A stretch of 64,000 nucleotides of DNA from Epithemia pelagica (lineage: Eukaryota > Bacillariophyta > Bacillariophyceae > Surirellales > Surirellaceae), in assembly GCA_946965045.2 (NCBI GenBank), contig OX337236.1:62001-126000 (forward strand), given 5' to 3'. The position numbers were made by a program, and so were the translations under genes. Positions 10,172 to 22,095 of this stretch are shown here, in pieces; the first letter of the stretch is position 1; each line of letters opens with the position of its first letter. The notes under the pieces were generated by a model. That model made no database searches, was not told the origin of the DNA, and was given only the letters and a program-made list of their open reading frames with translations.

Positions 10172-12282
10172 ATGAACATGAACATGACAACACTGTCGAG
10201 GGTCGTCTTTGCTCCTGTGCAGCGAACCTTGTTGGCAGGTCGAACGCCCTCCTTTGGATGGTCCTTGTCGAAACGAACTTTTATTGGCACGACGACTTGC
10301 AACATTCCTTACAAGGTGGCCATTGTGGGCAGTGGCCCCTCGGGCTGTTATACGGCCAAATACCTCAAGGCGGCCTGGGACAAACTCGAGTCCAACTCCA
10401 ATTGCCACCAAACGCATGAAATTGACGTCTTGGAACGCTTGCCGACGCCGTACGGCTTGGTCCGCTACGGTGTGGCACCCGATCATCCCGAAGTCAAAAA
10501 TGTGCAAGACGATTTTGATGCCTTGTTTGCCAACAACAACGACAACAGTACTAGCAACAGTACGACCACGATTGACTATGTCGGTCACGTGGAGGTGGGA
10601 CGCGACGTGTCATTGGATACCTTGCGACAACGATACCATGCCGTCGTGGTGGCCACGGGATGTCAATCCGATCGGCGCCTGGGCTTGCCACACGAAGACG
10701 CCTTTGCCAATATTGTGTCGGCACGAGAATTTGTCGCCTGGTACAATGGACATCCCGACTTTGAAGCGGTACGTAGTGTATATTCGATATGGAATACCAA
10801 TGACTGTATACTAGAGAGAGAGAGGATAGAGAGAGATACCATTCCCGACACACGCATTCACGGACCAACAGTACACCTACTACTATATGCATTGGAGCAA
10901 CACCATAAGAGAAGCCAACACGCAGCTGCAACGACTATCAAAGACTCTGTTTATCCGTGCAGGAGTGACCGTTGATGGTGGACACGGTATTTGTTGGTGT
11001 GGTTTGATTCACACAGACTCAACAAGTTTGGTTCTCTCACACGTGCTTTTGCCCCTATTGTTTTTGTTTGTTGGATTGTTTGTCTCTTTTGACTTGTTCT
11101 TGTTGCATCGGTGACGTCTCTCTTGTCCTCTTGTGTGTGTGGTTCGCTGTGGCGGTTCCCAAATGGTCACAGATTGGAGCCAAGGTGGAGGCTGCCTTGC
11201 AAGGAGGACCCAACACTACCAGCAACAACCATGACAACAACCTGTTGAATCGTTCCGTCGTGGTGGTGGGTCATGGCAATGTCGCCTTGGATTGTGCCCG
11301 TGTCTTGGCCAAGGGGGGTACGGGGTTGAAGGATACCGATGTCGCCTCGCACGTCTTGCCCATTTTACAAGGGGGCGTGGGTCACGTGACGGTCGTGGGA
11401 CGCCGCGGTCATGTCCAAGGCGCCTTTACCATTAAAGAAGTCCGAGAATTGCATGCCTTGCAAGCCGAAGGCCATGACGTGTCGTTTCGGGTGCAATCGG
11501 AGGAATTGGACTTGGGCGGGTTGACACCTGCCTCGCAAACAGAATTGGAACAACGGCCCCAACAACGGCTCGACAAACTCTTGCGGCAAGTGGCCAAGGA
11601 CAACCACAACGACAACGACTCGACGACACCCTGCCCACCAAAACGCATTGATTTGCGCTTCTTGACCAATCCCGTATCGTGGGAAGCCGATCCGTCGGAT
11701 GCAACGCGCATTAGTGCCGTGATTTGCGAACGCACAAAATTGGTCGGTCCACCCGGACAGCAACGAGCCGTGGGAACGGGCCAGTTGGAACGCATTCCCG
11801 CCGATTTGGCCTTGCTCAGTATTGGCTACAAGGCCCAAGCCGTGCCCGGACTGGAACCCTATTGGAATGCCGAGACGGGTACCATTCGCCAAACGGGAGG
11901 AGGCGGACGCGTCGCGGCACCCACTTCCGAATTGGGAGGTCTCTATGTTGCTGGCTGGCTGAAACGTGGTCCGTCGGGCATTATTGGAACCAACATTCCC
12001 GATGCCAAGGAAACCGTGGCGGCCATTTTGCACGACTTGCAGCAACAACAACAGGAGGACGAGGATACCGCAATGAACGAACGACCCGGATCCATCGCCA
12101 CCCTCTTGCACGAACGGGGCATTCCTATTGTTTCCTGGGAGGCCTATCAACGCATTCATGCCAAGGAAACGGCACCCGATCACAAACGAAGTCCCCATCA
12201 ACCCCGAGAAAAGATTACCAATCTACAAAAACAACTCGAAACGGCCCTGTCTCCACAAACACCACCAAACGAAGAAGAATAA
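10172..12282 (+). CDS. FDXR: Mitochondrial NADPH:adrenodoxin/ferredoxin reductase
   Basis: Two exons, 10172-10768 and 11173-12282, joined in phase 0; 568 aa. The family passes electrons from NADPH through FAD to mitochondrial ferredoxin for Fe-S cluster and haem A biosynthesis. The FAD Rossmann motif VGSGPSG is at residues 52-58, followed by the family signature PYGLVRYGVAPDHPEVK. The NADPH-binding motif VVGHGNVALDCARVL opens exon 2, and the C-terminal AGWLKRGPSGIIGTN motif is present. The first about 45 residues are Arg/Ser/Thr-rich without acids, as expected for a mitochondrial presequence. The intron uses donor GTACGT and acceptor TCACAG. At 404 nt it is long for this window, so a tiny internal exon cannot be excluded. 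Confidence 0.92.
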
Positions 12283-13535
12283 CAAGAGGAGTAACAAACA
12301 GAGAGAGTTGAAGTGGTCGATCCGCGTCGATCCATATGTGCTTGGAGGTGCAATTCGTTTGCTCCAATGTTGTGACAATGGGAGATCCATCAACGTGTGA
12401 ATGATCGTTGTGCAACTAGTACCTACTTTGGCATCCCTCCATCCTCCGTTGGAGGATGATTGTCGTCAGGAAACTGGTTGCTGCTGCTGACTCAATGACG
12501 TTGCATCCTCCTTGCCATGGAACGACAAGTCGCAAGCTCGGCAGGAGCCGTTGCACACATACACAAACAAACAACTGTGCGAATTGTCCAGGGATCCCAT
12601 CCCATTGAGGTTTTGTGGTCGTGTCCAAGGAATTTTGGTTCGAGGTGTGCGGTTTTACTTTGAGGAGTCACACTTGCGCGCAAGTGTTCGTCGCAATTCA
12701 AAAGGACTCATCCTAGCGACTTATAATACCTTGTAACCAAACGACCGCACGCCCATTTGAAAAATGCCTTGCGAGTGCCATGCGGATTCTATACCTTCTT
12801 TTGCGCGCGCATGTCTCTATAGTTAGGTTCATTGTCACCAAACCACACATGTCTAGCTTTATATATAATCCTATACTGCCATGGTATAATAGATGACGCA
12901 CAACATAATGGTTGTGTCCGTTGTGTCGCGAACTTATTTTCCTTGTACAATAGCAGAAAATATCCAAACGCCAAGCCCTCTATATATTGGGATCCTTTCG
13001 TTTTGCATTCAAATGTGTGGCTGTCGGTGCTTTGGTGCTGGAGCACACTGCGACTCTCTATATCCCCCATCAGTCCTCCATTCCCCACACCACACCTAAT
13101 GAAATGACAACATACGATACACACTGCCTTTTTCCACACACCGTGTTCATTCCACTTTTTGGTCTCGTCTCGTATGTGGGACGACCGCACCGACGTGTTT
13201 GTGTGTGTGTGTGATCCCACATCCCACAACAAAACACTTGGATCCATCCCACATTCATCAATCGGCATCCTTGGACTATAATACCATACAATACAATGAA
13301 AGGTATCGGCACTCCTCCACCCCCTGCGATTGTCCCAGTCTTCAAAGCTGGTAGCGCGGAAAAGATGCCCCATTGCGTTGTGACTTTTGGTCGTCAATCA
13401 TCATTGCAGTATCCATCTTCCACCATGCTCAATATAAGAGAGGCTAAGGGACAGCAAGCTAAGCGATGGATTTGGAAACGGATCGTGGCATTCGTACTTT
13501 CATGTGTGGCTGCCATCCTCCTGTGAGGGTGACGG
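12283..13535. other. Gene-free interval between convergent genes
   Basis: It lies between the 3' ends of the adrenodoxin reductase gene (plus) and the DUF924-TilS gene (minus). Open frames here lack domain signals. A short T-run-rich region and several CACACA runs are present; nothing else is supported. Confidence 0.4.
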
Positions 13536-16500
13536 TTAATGTGTTTCGGACAAGCCAAACTGGACTTGTACCAACGCAACGCGTGTCGGTCCATTGGTGG
13601 ACGACCCATCATCCGCACGAGTGGACGACGAGTCCATGCCCAAGAGTGGTAAGGTTTCTTGAACCTTGGTGTCAAATCCTTTCCAGGCACGAGGACGAGT
13701 AGCCTTGGTAAACTTGGTAAAGACAAGCCGTACCACATTTGTTTCGGATCCATTTTCATGGCTCGTAGTCTCATTGTTGTGGTTGTTCTTGTTGTCCATT
13801 GAAACCACTGGTACTCGCAGGTAATAGGAAAAGGATCCACGCATCAGATCCTTCATGGACGCAAGGGCCGGTGTTTCTAACAATGCATCCCATTCATCCT
13901 TCTTCTTGCCGCTTTGTTGTTGTTGTTCTTTGATCGTGCATGAATCGAGGACATGAATGGAGATGATCCACGGTCCCACCGACACTTGGACCGGCTCGCA
14001 TGGTGATGGTTGCTGTGAATCATTCATTTGTTGTTGCGGTGGCATCATTACTACTACACCGTCGTCGGGCAACTGGTACTGATCGGCTTTGCTCCAGGGA
14101 AACACGGTCGGATACAAGACATGGACGGACCCATCCTGTTCCAAATACACGCCATAGTCCTTGCGACATTGCAACCATCCTGGACGTAGTGGTTTGCTGG
14201 CTGGTTGGATGCGTTCCAAAAAGGCCAGGGTGGACTTGTCGCTAAACATGCCCAAACTGGCCGAATGCAAGGCTTGTCGAAGGACCAATTTCCAAAAAAA
14301 GGCCGGTTGGTTCGCAAAAGGTCGAGTCTGCAGTGTCAAGCCCATGGGGCTCCGGACCATGGCATCCCAAAAGGGTTGAAACAAGACCTGGTCGACCAAG
14401 GCCAGACATTCATCACTTTCGACCGCCAATTGACTCAAATTGTTGAGACAGCCTTCCCCATATACTTCTTGCAGCAAGGGAAGTAATTTGTTGCGGAGTT
14501 TTCCTCGCGTCGACCAATGCGGAGTCGTGTCCTTGAAATACTATATATACATACAAACACAATCCAACGGCAAGAAGAAGAAACTGGTGTGAGGAGGTCG
14601 CGTCCGTCTCGTGCCAACACACCCACGGACTATACGTACCGGTACACCAAAGGTATGGGCAAAGTCAAAGATGCAAGTCTTTTCCAAGGTCAAGAGCGGT
14701 CGTAATAACGTGACGCCATTGTTGGGACTGACGGCCGTCATGCCACTCAACTCCAAGGGTCCACAGCCCTTGTGAGCATTCGACAAGACATTTTCACGCA
14801 AATCGCCGCGATGATGACCCAAGACAATGCCCACCACCGCCGTTTTCGTCGTCGTCGTCGTCGTCGTCTTGTTGGTGCTAGTGGTGCGACGGACAGGGTC
14901 GTTCGTGTTTGTGTCCATAGTGTTGGGTGGTGGTGCGGCCGGATAGTCTTGCATGACTTGGTGGTACACGTCAAATCGAATCTGGCGGGAAATGGTTTCG
15001 TATTCGTCGCGGGCCGTGACACCGCGGGTCACACAGTCAATGCGACGCACCACAACTTGTGCAATGCCGGGTTGGTCTCGACACCATTGTTGGACAAAGG
15101 CGGCTTCGGCGGCCGATTCGGGACGATTGGCATAATCAATGTGAACCGCCACGACGGTCAGAACCGAATCGTAGCCATGAGCATGGACCAATTCTGACAG
15201 CACAAAGGCAATCACCATGGAATCGACACCGCCCGATAAGGAAACAACCACGACCGCTTTATTCTTGTGGTTGGTGTTGACATCGTTGTGGTTGCTTTGG
15301 TGATTGGTGGACTTTTTGTTTTTCTTGTCGTGCGGTGGTGCAATTCCTTGGTGGCGCAAAAATTCCACCATGGTGGTAACGACCACGTGCTGGGGAAGGG
15401 CCGCCAGATTGGCCTCAAAGCCCATGGTTTCCAAAATGTCCTCGTCTCGAAACACCATTGTCTTGTCCGAGGAGGAGGAGGAATCGTTGGTCGTAATAGC
15501 AGTCGTAGTAGTAGGAGTATCTGTAGTAGCATTGTCGTGGTTGGTCGATGGCTGTACTGGCACTGAATGTTGTGGTGCTTGTGCTTGTGATGGTGCTGCT
15601 TGACCCACGCGTCGGGCGGCATCTTGCAAGACGGCCAATCGTCGATGCGTGGCGGTGCGAAAGCGACGCACGAGCGTGTCGGATTGTTGCACCAGAGGCA
15701 CCAAGGTCGTTTCCAAACGCGCTTGGACGACTTGAACCGTCTCGAGACGTGCCGCATGCCGAAAGGGCAAGAGACTAAAGACAATCATGGGTGTGGGAAT
15801 CATGCCCGTTTCCAGTTCCTGCTGGTGATCGTGCAAAAAGGCTTGGGCCAATTGCAACGCCTGTTGATCCAACGTGGCTTGTGGAGGAGGAGGAAACTCG
15901 AGCGTGTTCTTGTTGTTGTGGTTGCTGCTGTTGTTGTCAGTAGTAGTATCCAAGGATTGTTGTTGTTGTTGTTGTTGTTGTTGACAATATCGATGAATGT
16001 GTCGACTGAATTGATCCAACACGACAATGGCTGCCACCTTGGCCCGATAGCCAAACAGAGGGTCGTTCCACCAACCGTGTTGTTGTTGTGGTTGTTTGGT
16101 GATGGTTTGGTGGGACGCCGACAATTGGCACAAGAGGGAGGCAAATCGGTGATATATGTCGTGATCCACTCTTGCCAATCGTTGAGGATCTTGAATCATC
16201 CACAAGTGTTTTTGATTCACGTCGGGAGGTGCTTGACCAAACCAATACAACAAGACACGCTCAATAATAGTCGCCTTGTCTTGCAACTTCAAAGAGTCCT
16301 CCACAGCAGCACCATTCTTCTTCTCCTCCCCCTCATTGGGAGAAGAGTCCTTGTGGTTGGTTTGCGGCTCTTGGGTACCCTTTTTCGTTGAGTGGTGTCC
16401 ATTCTGATGAGACGGATGAAACATCCATCCCAACGCCAGTGGAACGGCAATACTGGTGCCAATCGCCGCCACAACGGGCCACCACCTTTCAACCCAGGAC

Positions 16501-16556
16501 GAAGAGGACCCTAGTAGTTGACCATTCGAACGATCCTGCTGGAGAGACCGTTGCAT
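13536..16556 (-). CDS. DUF924 - tRNA(Ile)-lysidine synthetase (TilS-like) fusion protein
   Basis: Two exons on the minus strand, 16556-14640 and 14540-13536, joined in phase 0 across a 99-nt intron (donor GTACGT, acceptor TATAG); 973 aa. TilS enzymes convert cytidine-34 of bacterial or organellar tRNA-Ile(CAU) to lysidine using ATP. The PP-loop SLSGGVDS is at residues 439-446, with downstream TilS-like motifs (AVHIDYANR, LGHHRGDLRENVLSN, LLRPLL). Splicing creates FGVPYFKDTTPHWSTRGKLR, the equivalent of the TilS FxIPYxxDPSN..RNxLR segment, which supports the intron. Residues about 95-310 resemble DUF924 (VLLYWFG, then VLDQFSRHIHRY). A hydrophobic segment at 25-46 may be an anchor or part of a targeting signal. 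The poly-Gln run at 192-200 is encoded by repeats. Confidence 0.8.
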
Positions 16557-16934
16557 TGTGTCGTCCTTTTGTCGGTTAGACTCTCATGCTCCAAGAGAAA
16601 AGGTATCCTGTGGATGGAGGTCGACGGCCATTTGGTCGCACGTTAGACGCTATATGTTCGCACCAGACGCGTCACGGTGTCTCGTGTCTCATGTGGGAGC
16701 CTGCATCCATCCTGGCTGATGAATGGAAATGACAATAGATCATATCATATGAGAGAGCAACGTAATCGGGGCTTGGAGGAGCCTTATTTATGACGTTTCA
16801 GACGGAAAATGATCCTCTCTATATTAGTATTTACAAAAAAGGCTTCTACACTTCAGTGTAGTCGACTCACAAGTTTGGTCCAGTCTGGAACCCAACGAAC
16901 CACGAAGCAACAATGCACCAACCACTGTATCTAG
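16557..16934. other. Intergenic region between TilS-like gene and RLP24
   Basis: It holds the presumed promoter of the TilS-like gene and the 3' UTR of RLP24. No gene or RNA is recognised. Confidence 0.4.
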
Positions 16935-17465
16935 CTAGTCTTCCTTCATGGCATCCGCCGATTGTTGTTTGACACCAACCGTCTTTTTTCGAGCGGCAAT
17001 CCGAGCCCGTGCCGAATCAACGACATTTCGCATGACTTGTTCGCGCGATGCCACGGCCGGTGCCAACAAGTGAATGGATTGTTCAATTTCCACGCGGGCT
17101 TGTTGTTTTTGTTCGACGGCGGCATCCTTTTGTCGGGCGTCAAAGTGTCGCACTTCCCGCGCCGATTGAATGGCCGACACGGTTTGCATGGCGTGCAGCG
17201 TTTGACCCATGAGCTCGCGATTGTACTTGACGGGACGGTTCCGACGTTTTTCAAATTCAAACGTGGCATCGACCGCCAGTTCCTTGCCGGCCGTTTTTCG
17301 ATAGGCCTTGGTCCACGCCACCTTGCGGGGATTGCGCTTTTTGTGAAAATTCTTGATGCATTTCGAACGACAAAACCGAAATCGTTTACTGTCGTTCCGG
17401 ACAAAGACCATGCCGTGGCCCGGATAACACGGACTCGAACAAAAATAACACTTTTCAATTCTCAT
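16935..17465 (-). CDS. RLP24: Ribosome biogenesis protein RLP24
   Basis: Intronless, 176 aa. RLP24 is an eL24-like placeholder on pre-60S particles, later exchanged for eL24 in the cytoplasm. The N-terminus [19 protein letters not shown], then [16 protein letters not shown], gives the four-cysteine zinc ribbon, followed by [19 protein letters not shown] and GKEL, as in RLP24 and not in mature eL24. The length agrees with the family (about 160-200 aa). The C-terminus is a basic helical tail. The start is the only ATG that preserves the MRI beginning. Confidence 0.96.
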   Translation of the reverse strand: MRIEKCYFCSSPCYPGHGMVFVRNDSKRFRFCRSKCIKNFHKKRNPRKVAWTKAYRKTAGKELAVDATFEFEKRRNRPVKYNRELMGQTLHAMQTVSAIQSAREVRHFDARQKDAAVEQKQQARVEIEQSIHLLAPAVASREQVMRNVVDSARARIAARKKTVGVKQQSADAMKED

Positions 17466-17958
17466 GATGATATCTGGTCCAAGGAACGGTGACTTGTGGT
17501 TTCTGTTCTCTTTGGTGTGTTTGTGTTGGTTGGTGTGAGTGGTGGACGAGCCTCACCATCTGTCTGTCAACCGTTTTACAGCGCGATCATGTCGGATCTT
17601 TTCGGTCCTGCGCAATTCGCGATACTATACACGTTCACTCCAAAAAAGAAGATCTTTGGAGTTCAATGGCTGTCGTCGTCTGCTGTGCGTAGACTTTGCG
17701 TTCCCCGTGTGTGTCGCGACTTTCACGGTTCAATGTTCTTTCGAGAGGGGATGGACCCTACGTTCGGTAAGAATTGGTGTGGATATCGTCTTCCTGTTGC
17801 AAAATTCCGAATGGAACCACACAACAGGTTCCAGAGCGTGTCTTGGTTGCTCTAGATAGAGCGAGTCGACGACCAGGACGTATCGCCGAAGCCGGACGAA
17901 ATGGAGTCATGTTTTCCTATCCAGTCCCTGTCTAGTGATGAGAAGAATGGGAGCGGCA

Positions 17959-18039
17959 GAAATCGAGACTACTGATTGGAACGACCAATTCCGGACCACG
18001 TTCGAACAATTGGTTGTTCCAATCATTAGTCTCGATTTC
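17959..18039. repeat. 32-bp inverted repeat (foldback)
   Basis: Arms 17959-17990 and 18008-18039 are reverse complements with two mismatches, separated by 17 nt. The arms begin GAAATCGAGACTA. Confidence 0.85.
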
Positions 18040-18497
18040 CATCCGCTCATTCGTCCACACTCGCAGTGTTTGCGTGGACTCGATGTGAAAAAAGTCGCTC
18101 ATCCAGGTAACATTGCTATACTTTGGAAACGGCCATTGCCATCCGGACTGGCTCCCAAGGGAAAACGCGAATAGAAGAATAGGACCCCCAGACAGTACCA
18201 CAGTGTTGTCCCCCTCCCAGAGAAGATACGTTCCAAACCGTTTTCTACAAATGCACCAGTCGTCCAACTCCTGTCATGTCCATCATCCATCCCGGTGGAA
18301 TACTTTTGGGTATTAGCGAGTAGAGGGACACTATATTGTTTGGTCTACGAATTGCGCGAGAGAAGTGTGGTGCACGAGAAGCAAGTCATGGCTGGAACAG
18401 AGATTCTTCAAGTCTCTTGATCCTCTTATTCGGTTCTCGGGAGCGCCATTCGTAGTCTCCAGCAAGTGTGCGGACCACGGTTTTGGACATGGCCGAA

Positions 18498-18545
18498 CGA
18501 GACAAGCGACGAGAAGACACACGAGACAAGCGACGAGAAGACACA
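18498..18545. repeat. Perfect tandem duplication of a 24-bp unit
   Basis: The unit CGAGACAAGCGACGAGAAG followed by ACACA occurs at 18498-18521 and again at 18522-18545 without differences. Confidence 0.9.
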
Positions 18546-19004
18546 TATATGGTTGTACCCCTGTTTACATGATCCGGACGGCGGATATCTTTGCATCGAA
18601 ACTACACAAGATCCAGATCTGCTCCCACCAAGACCCAAGCTGTGTCCCATCTCTTGTGTCAGTGATGATGAGCTTCACGGAACGGGAGTCTCATGACGCT
18701 GCCATGGGCCGTTTCTACGACGCCTCGGCAGACTTTTGGAGGTTGCGCATCCTGTGTACGGAAAAGTTCCAATTCTCTGCAGCATCTCGAAGCAAAACGA
18801 TTAATGAAAACTTGTCTCGAACGGGCTTTGATACCACCTGAAATCTGCGTTGGAACCTCCCAGAGAAGGAGAAGAATGTTTTTTGGCGGATTCTGTTCCA
18901 TCCAACTTACCTGGACACAGTGATAAAAGATGTGTGGATGGTTGGATCTCTGATAACAGAGGAACGAAGTAAATGAGGTACAGTGTAGGGTGGGCTTGCC
19001 AAAA

Positions 19005-19108
19005 ACTCACAAGAAACATGGAGTGCATTCAAGTACATTTTTGCACTGTAAGAATATATTCTTGCAATGCAAGAATGTACTTCAATGCACTCGATGTTTC
19101 TTGTGAGT
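19005..19108. repeat. Long imperfect palindrome, about 50-bp arms
   Basis: The left arm starts ACTCACAAGAAACAT at 19005 and the right arm ends ATGTTTCTTGTGAGT at 19108. The arms pair over about 50 bp with a handful of mismatches and almost no loop. Pairing continues outward with a small gap (GCC then AA). Confidence 0.8.
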
Positions 19109-19365
19109 TGGCAATTTCTTTCCAGAGGTTACGGCCTTGCACTTATTTTTGAGGCTGGTGGAGATGCAAGGGGACTCCAACAAGCGCCACTGGGTCGAGA
19201 CGAACGTATACCTGACAATCGATTGGGGTGTGTTTGTGTGCCTCTCTTTCTCGAGCGAGCAACAGGGATGGATGCATCGAACGGTAGTATCCACGTATAG
19301 CCGCAGCATCCTACTACTCTACTCGGGGCCATGTCGAACTACTACCGACCGACATCTTTCTATAG

Positions 19366-21254
19366 TTAGGCAATGGTCGTCGTATTTGTGGCAGATGGTG
19401 GAATGGGTTTTCCATAGGGTTGCGCAATGGGGATATATCCCCGGTGTCCTCCACCATGACAATATCCGTGAAACATGGCCGTCTCATAGGTTCCCGATCC
19501 TTGACCCGATCGTCCCCAAGATTGTTCCAGTTCCGATCGTACTTGATACCAGGCGGCGGTCAATTGTCGACACAGTCGATCTTGCAACACGTCCCGGTCA
19601 TGCGTCAAACAGGACCAGGGTTTTTGACACAGGGTAAAATGCGTCGTGACGACATCTTGAATCGGTCGTCGTCGACAATCTTCACAGTCGTCTTTTTGAC
19701 CGGTCCGACAGGCACCCGACACGACATCATTCACGGTCCGACCCGTGCGAGGATTGTCGCACATTTGATTGTAAATGCAACGCGACAATTCCACGGATTG
19801 ACCGGGATGCAAATAATGAAAATAGTAGGGAATCAAGCCTTGAAAGGTCATGCTCCCATAAAAGGGCCTTTCGATACATATATAAATGTCAGTAGTGATT
19901 GCATTGGGCAATGACAAGGATTGCAACCAAAGCAACACAAAAAAACAGAGAACGAGAGATCGAGAGAGAGAGAAAAAGTGAGAGAGAAAAAGAGAGACAT
20001 GAGCACACCAAAAGGATTCCACAATATACGTGAGAGAGGTCGATGCCGTCCCATTTCTGCCAAGACTGTCAGTCTCGTCCGTCCGACGGAGATGCTTCAA
20101 GGATTGCTGCTATTCGTTGGCGATTTGAATTGCAATTTTGTATTGCAATTGTCGTCAAATTGTAGTACGTACCCGACTTGTCCACCCCATCCCTCTCGTT
20201 CTCGAAAATCTCCTTGTCGGACAATGTCTCGAAATTCTTCATAGACGGTTTGATTAGGACGCAACACCAAAAATCCACCCTGCACCGGCTTGTACTTCAA
20301 ATCCGGTCCCACCATGTTGTAATCCATGGTAAACATGGCTTGAATGGGTTGTGTCGGCCAGGGCCGGTCCGGCCACATGACGGCGTCACTTTTGGGTGGT
20401 TGCTGTTGTGGTGCCAAGATCATCCAATCCAAAATTTCATCCAGTGGTTTCAAGACCAGGACATCCAAATCCAAATGCACCACAATGGGATACTCCGTCA
20501 AGCAAAAGGCTTCCAATTTGATGAGTTCCTTTTCGCCACAACAGCCATTTTGGGCAATGTGTGTCCGCAAAAATTCGCCCTGAATATCCTCCACACGCAC
20601 AAAGACGTTGCGTTCCATCAAGGTATAGCCCAACTCGGCCAAGGGTGCCGTACAGGACCAGGCCGATGGATGATAGAGGGCAATCATGTCATAATCGTAT
20701 CGGCCTCCCAAGGTCCCATGAAGACTAGCCCGATGAATGGAATGTTTCAACACGGCTGCTCCTTCGGTAATGGGATCACTCCCACAACCTGTTACCGTCA
20801 CGGCAAAGGCCACCTTGGTGGGCTTGTTCTTGGAATCTGGATCCTTGTGTTGACGTTCTTGTCGTGAGAAGGGTGGTTTGTGGTTGTTCTTGTTGTTGTT
20901 GTGGACCAGCAGTGTGCCTTTGAGCCCTCCCGATGAAGTTCCCACAAAGACGGAGGAATAGGAATACCAGACCAATCCCAAATACAGAGTCGTGAATGTT
21001 ACCACCAAGCCCAGGACCAGTCGACTCAGCGACACTACGGTTCGAGGACCACCAGCCCCCCGACGTTGCAGGATGCGTCCACGGTGTTGTTGTTGTGGTT
21101 GTTTCATGGTCTGGAACATGGCGGCTGCCCCCGTTCCACTTGCACTATTAGTACAACCGGTACGACGAGGACTGGAAGCGGTGCGATTGGCGGTCGTCAC
21201 TTGTACCATGGTCGAATGTCGACAAAAACCAAAATTCGGAGAAAGGGCAGACAT
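19366..21254 (-). CDS. GT8-like type II membrane glycosyltransferase
   Basis: Two exons, 21254-20173 and 19867-19366, joined in phase 2 across a 305-nt intron (donor GTACGT, acceptor CGAAAG); 527 aa. It is predicted to be a Golgi-located nucleotide-sugar transferase. A short cytoplasmic N-terminus is followed by one membrane anchor (about 73-100, LVLGLVVTFTTLYLGLVWY). The catalytic domain carries a metal-binding DxD motif in VVHLDLDVLVLKPLDEIL (Asp262, Asp264). The splice produces GWGGQVGPFYGSMTFQG, a continuous sequence expected of this domain. The frame is open further upstream to 21506, but that part reads like 5' UTR. ATG at 21209 is an alternative start. The donor and acceptor substrates are unknown. 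Confidence 0.8.
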
Positions 21255-21974
21255 GTGACCCCGCGTCTCATGAGCGACCCTTACATAATTGGCGTGTATA
21301 GGTCGCGTTAAGATCGCTGCTTTCGGGGAGCAGCTGGTGGGCCCTGGGACACCTACGAATATTGTTCCCAGTGGCCAAAATGACTGTTTCCTATTAAAAG
21401 GATAAGGATTTGAGAGCATTGAGTTTTCCCAATAAGTGGTGATTAAATGTTTCTGAAGATGCGAACCACACACTCTATTATTTATTGCCATTAGAAACAA
21501 GGACATGAATTAGAGTCCTCTACGACACAGGAGTAAACAATATATTTAATGACTTTTCTAGAAACACGAGTGGAAGCATATCGCCGAAACTGGAAGCGTG
21601 ACTGGAAACAACGGAAACAACGTAAACAACTGGTATCACGACTGGAAACATCTTAAGTAAGTTTTGCAAGACCAAAATTTAATATTCTTCATAACAGTAA
21701 GTCCGTTAAGGTGGCAGAATAAACGCTTACTTTCTAGTTACTATCAGGAACCATAATAAGTATTTTTCTTGTTGATATGGCCCGCTCCGTATTAGGCGAT
21801 GTTTGGAAGTAGAGCTCTTAATACTTATTGGGCTACACGTGCAACTGGCCATCGGTAACAATTTCCGTAGGTGTCCCTGCCAGCGCGCAACATCGCGCAC
21901 ATCTTTTCGATTCTTGGAAATTGAAAAAAGATACAAGACACAAAACGAACGAAGAGGGAGCGAGAGAGACGAAG

Positions 21975-22017
<43 letters not shown>

Positions 22018-22095
22018 GAGACAGCGACTGTAAACTCTTTCTATTCCAAAAGAGTCCTCTTCTGTCGAATTCAAAGACTGCAAACTGTGGGAACC
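21255..22095. other. AT-rich divergent upstream region with (CAA)n microsatellite
   Basis: It separates the divergent GT8-like and sterol glucosyltransferase genes. Positions about 21390-21780 are visibly richer in A and T than the surroundings and contain loosely repeated ACTGGAAACA/ACTGGAAGC words. A (CAA)n microsatellite of about 14 units lies at 21976-22017, just upstream of the sterol glucosyltransferase ATG. Confidence 0.55.

Larger units (their letters stand above)
17466..19365. other. 1.9-kb gene-free stretch with hairpins and a tandem duplication
   Basis: No frame here has both an ATG start and a recognisable domain. The stretch holds two strong inverted repeats (17959-18039 and 19005-19108) and a perfect 24-bp tandem duplication (18498-18545). 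It may be a degraded transposon area plus the RLP24 promoter. Confidence 0.5.

Noticed and set aside
9433-10419. 328-codon plus-strand frame over ZMAT2 and the start of adrenodoxin reductase
   Set aside because: It overlaps two well-supported genes, begins without an ATG in good context and shows no domain.
12789-13397. 202-codon minus-strand frame between convergent genes
   Set aside because: Unlikely composition (many His, Cys, Trp) and no family or splice context.
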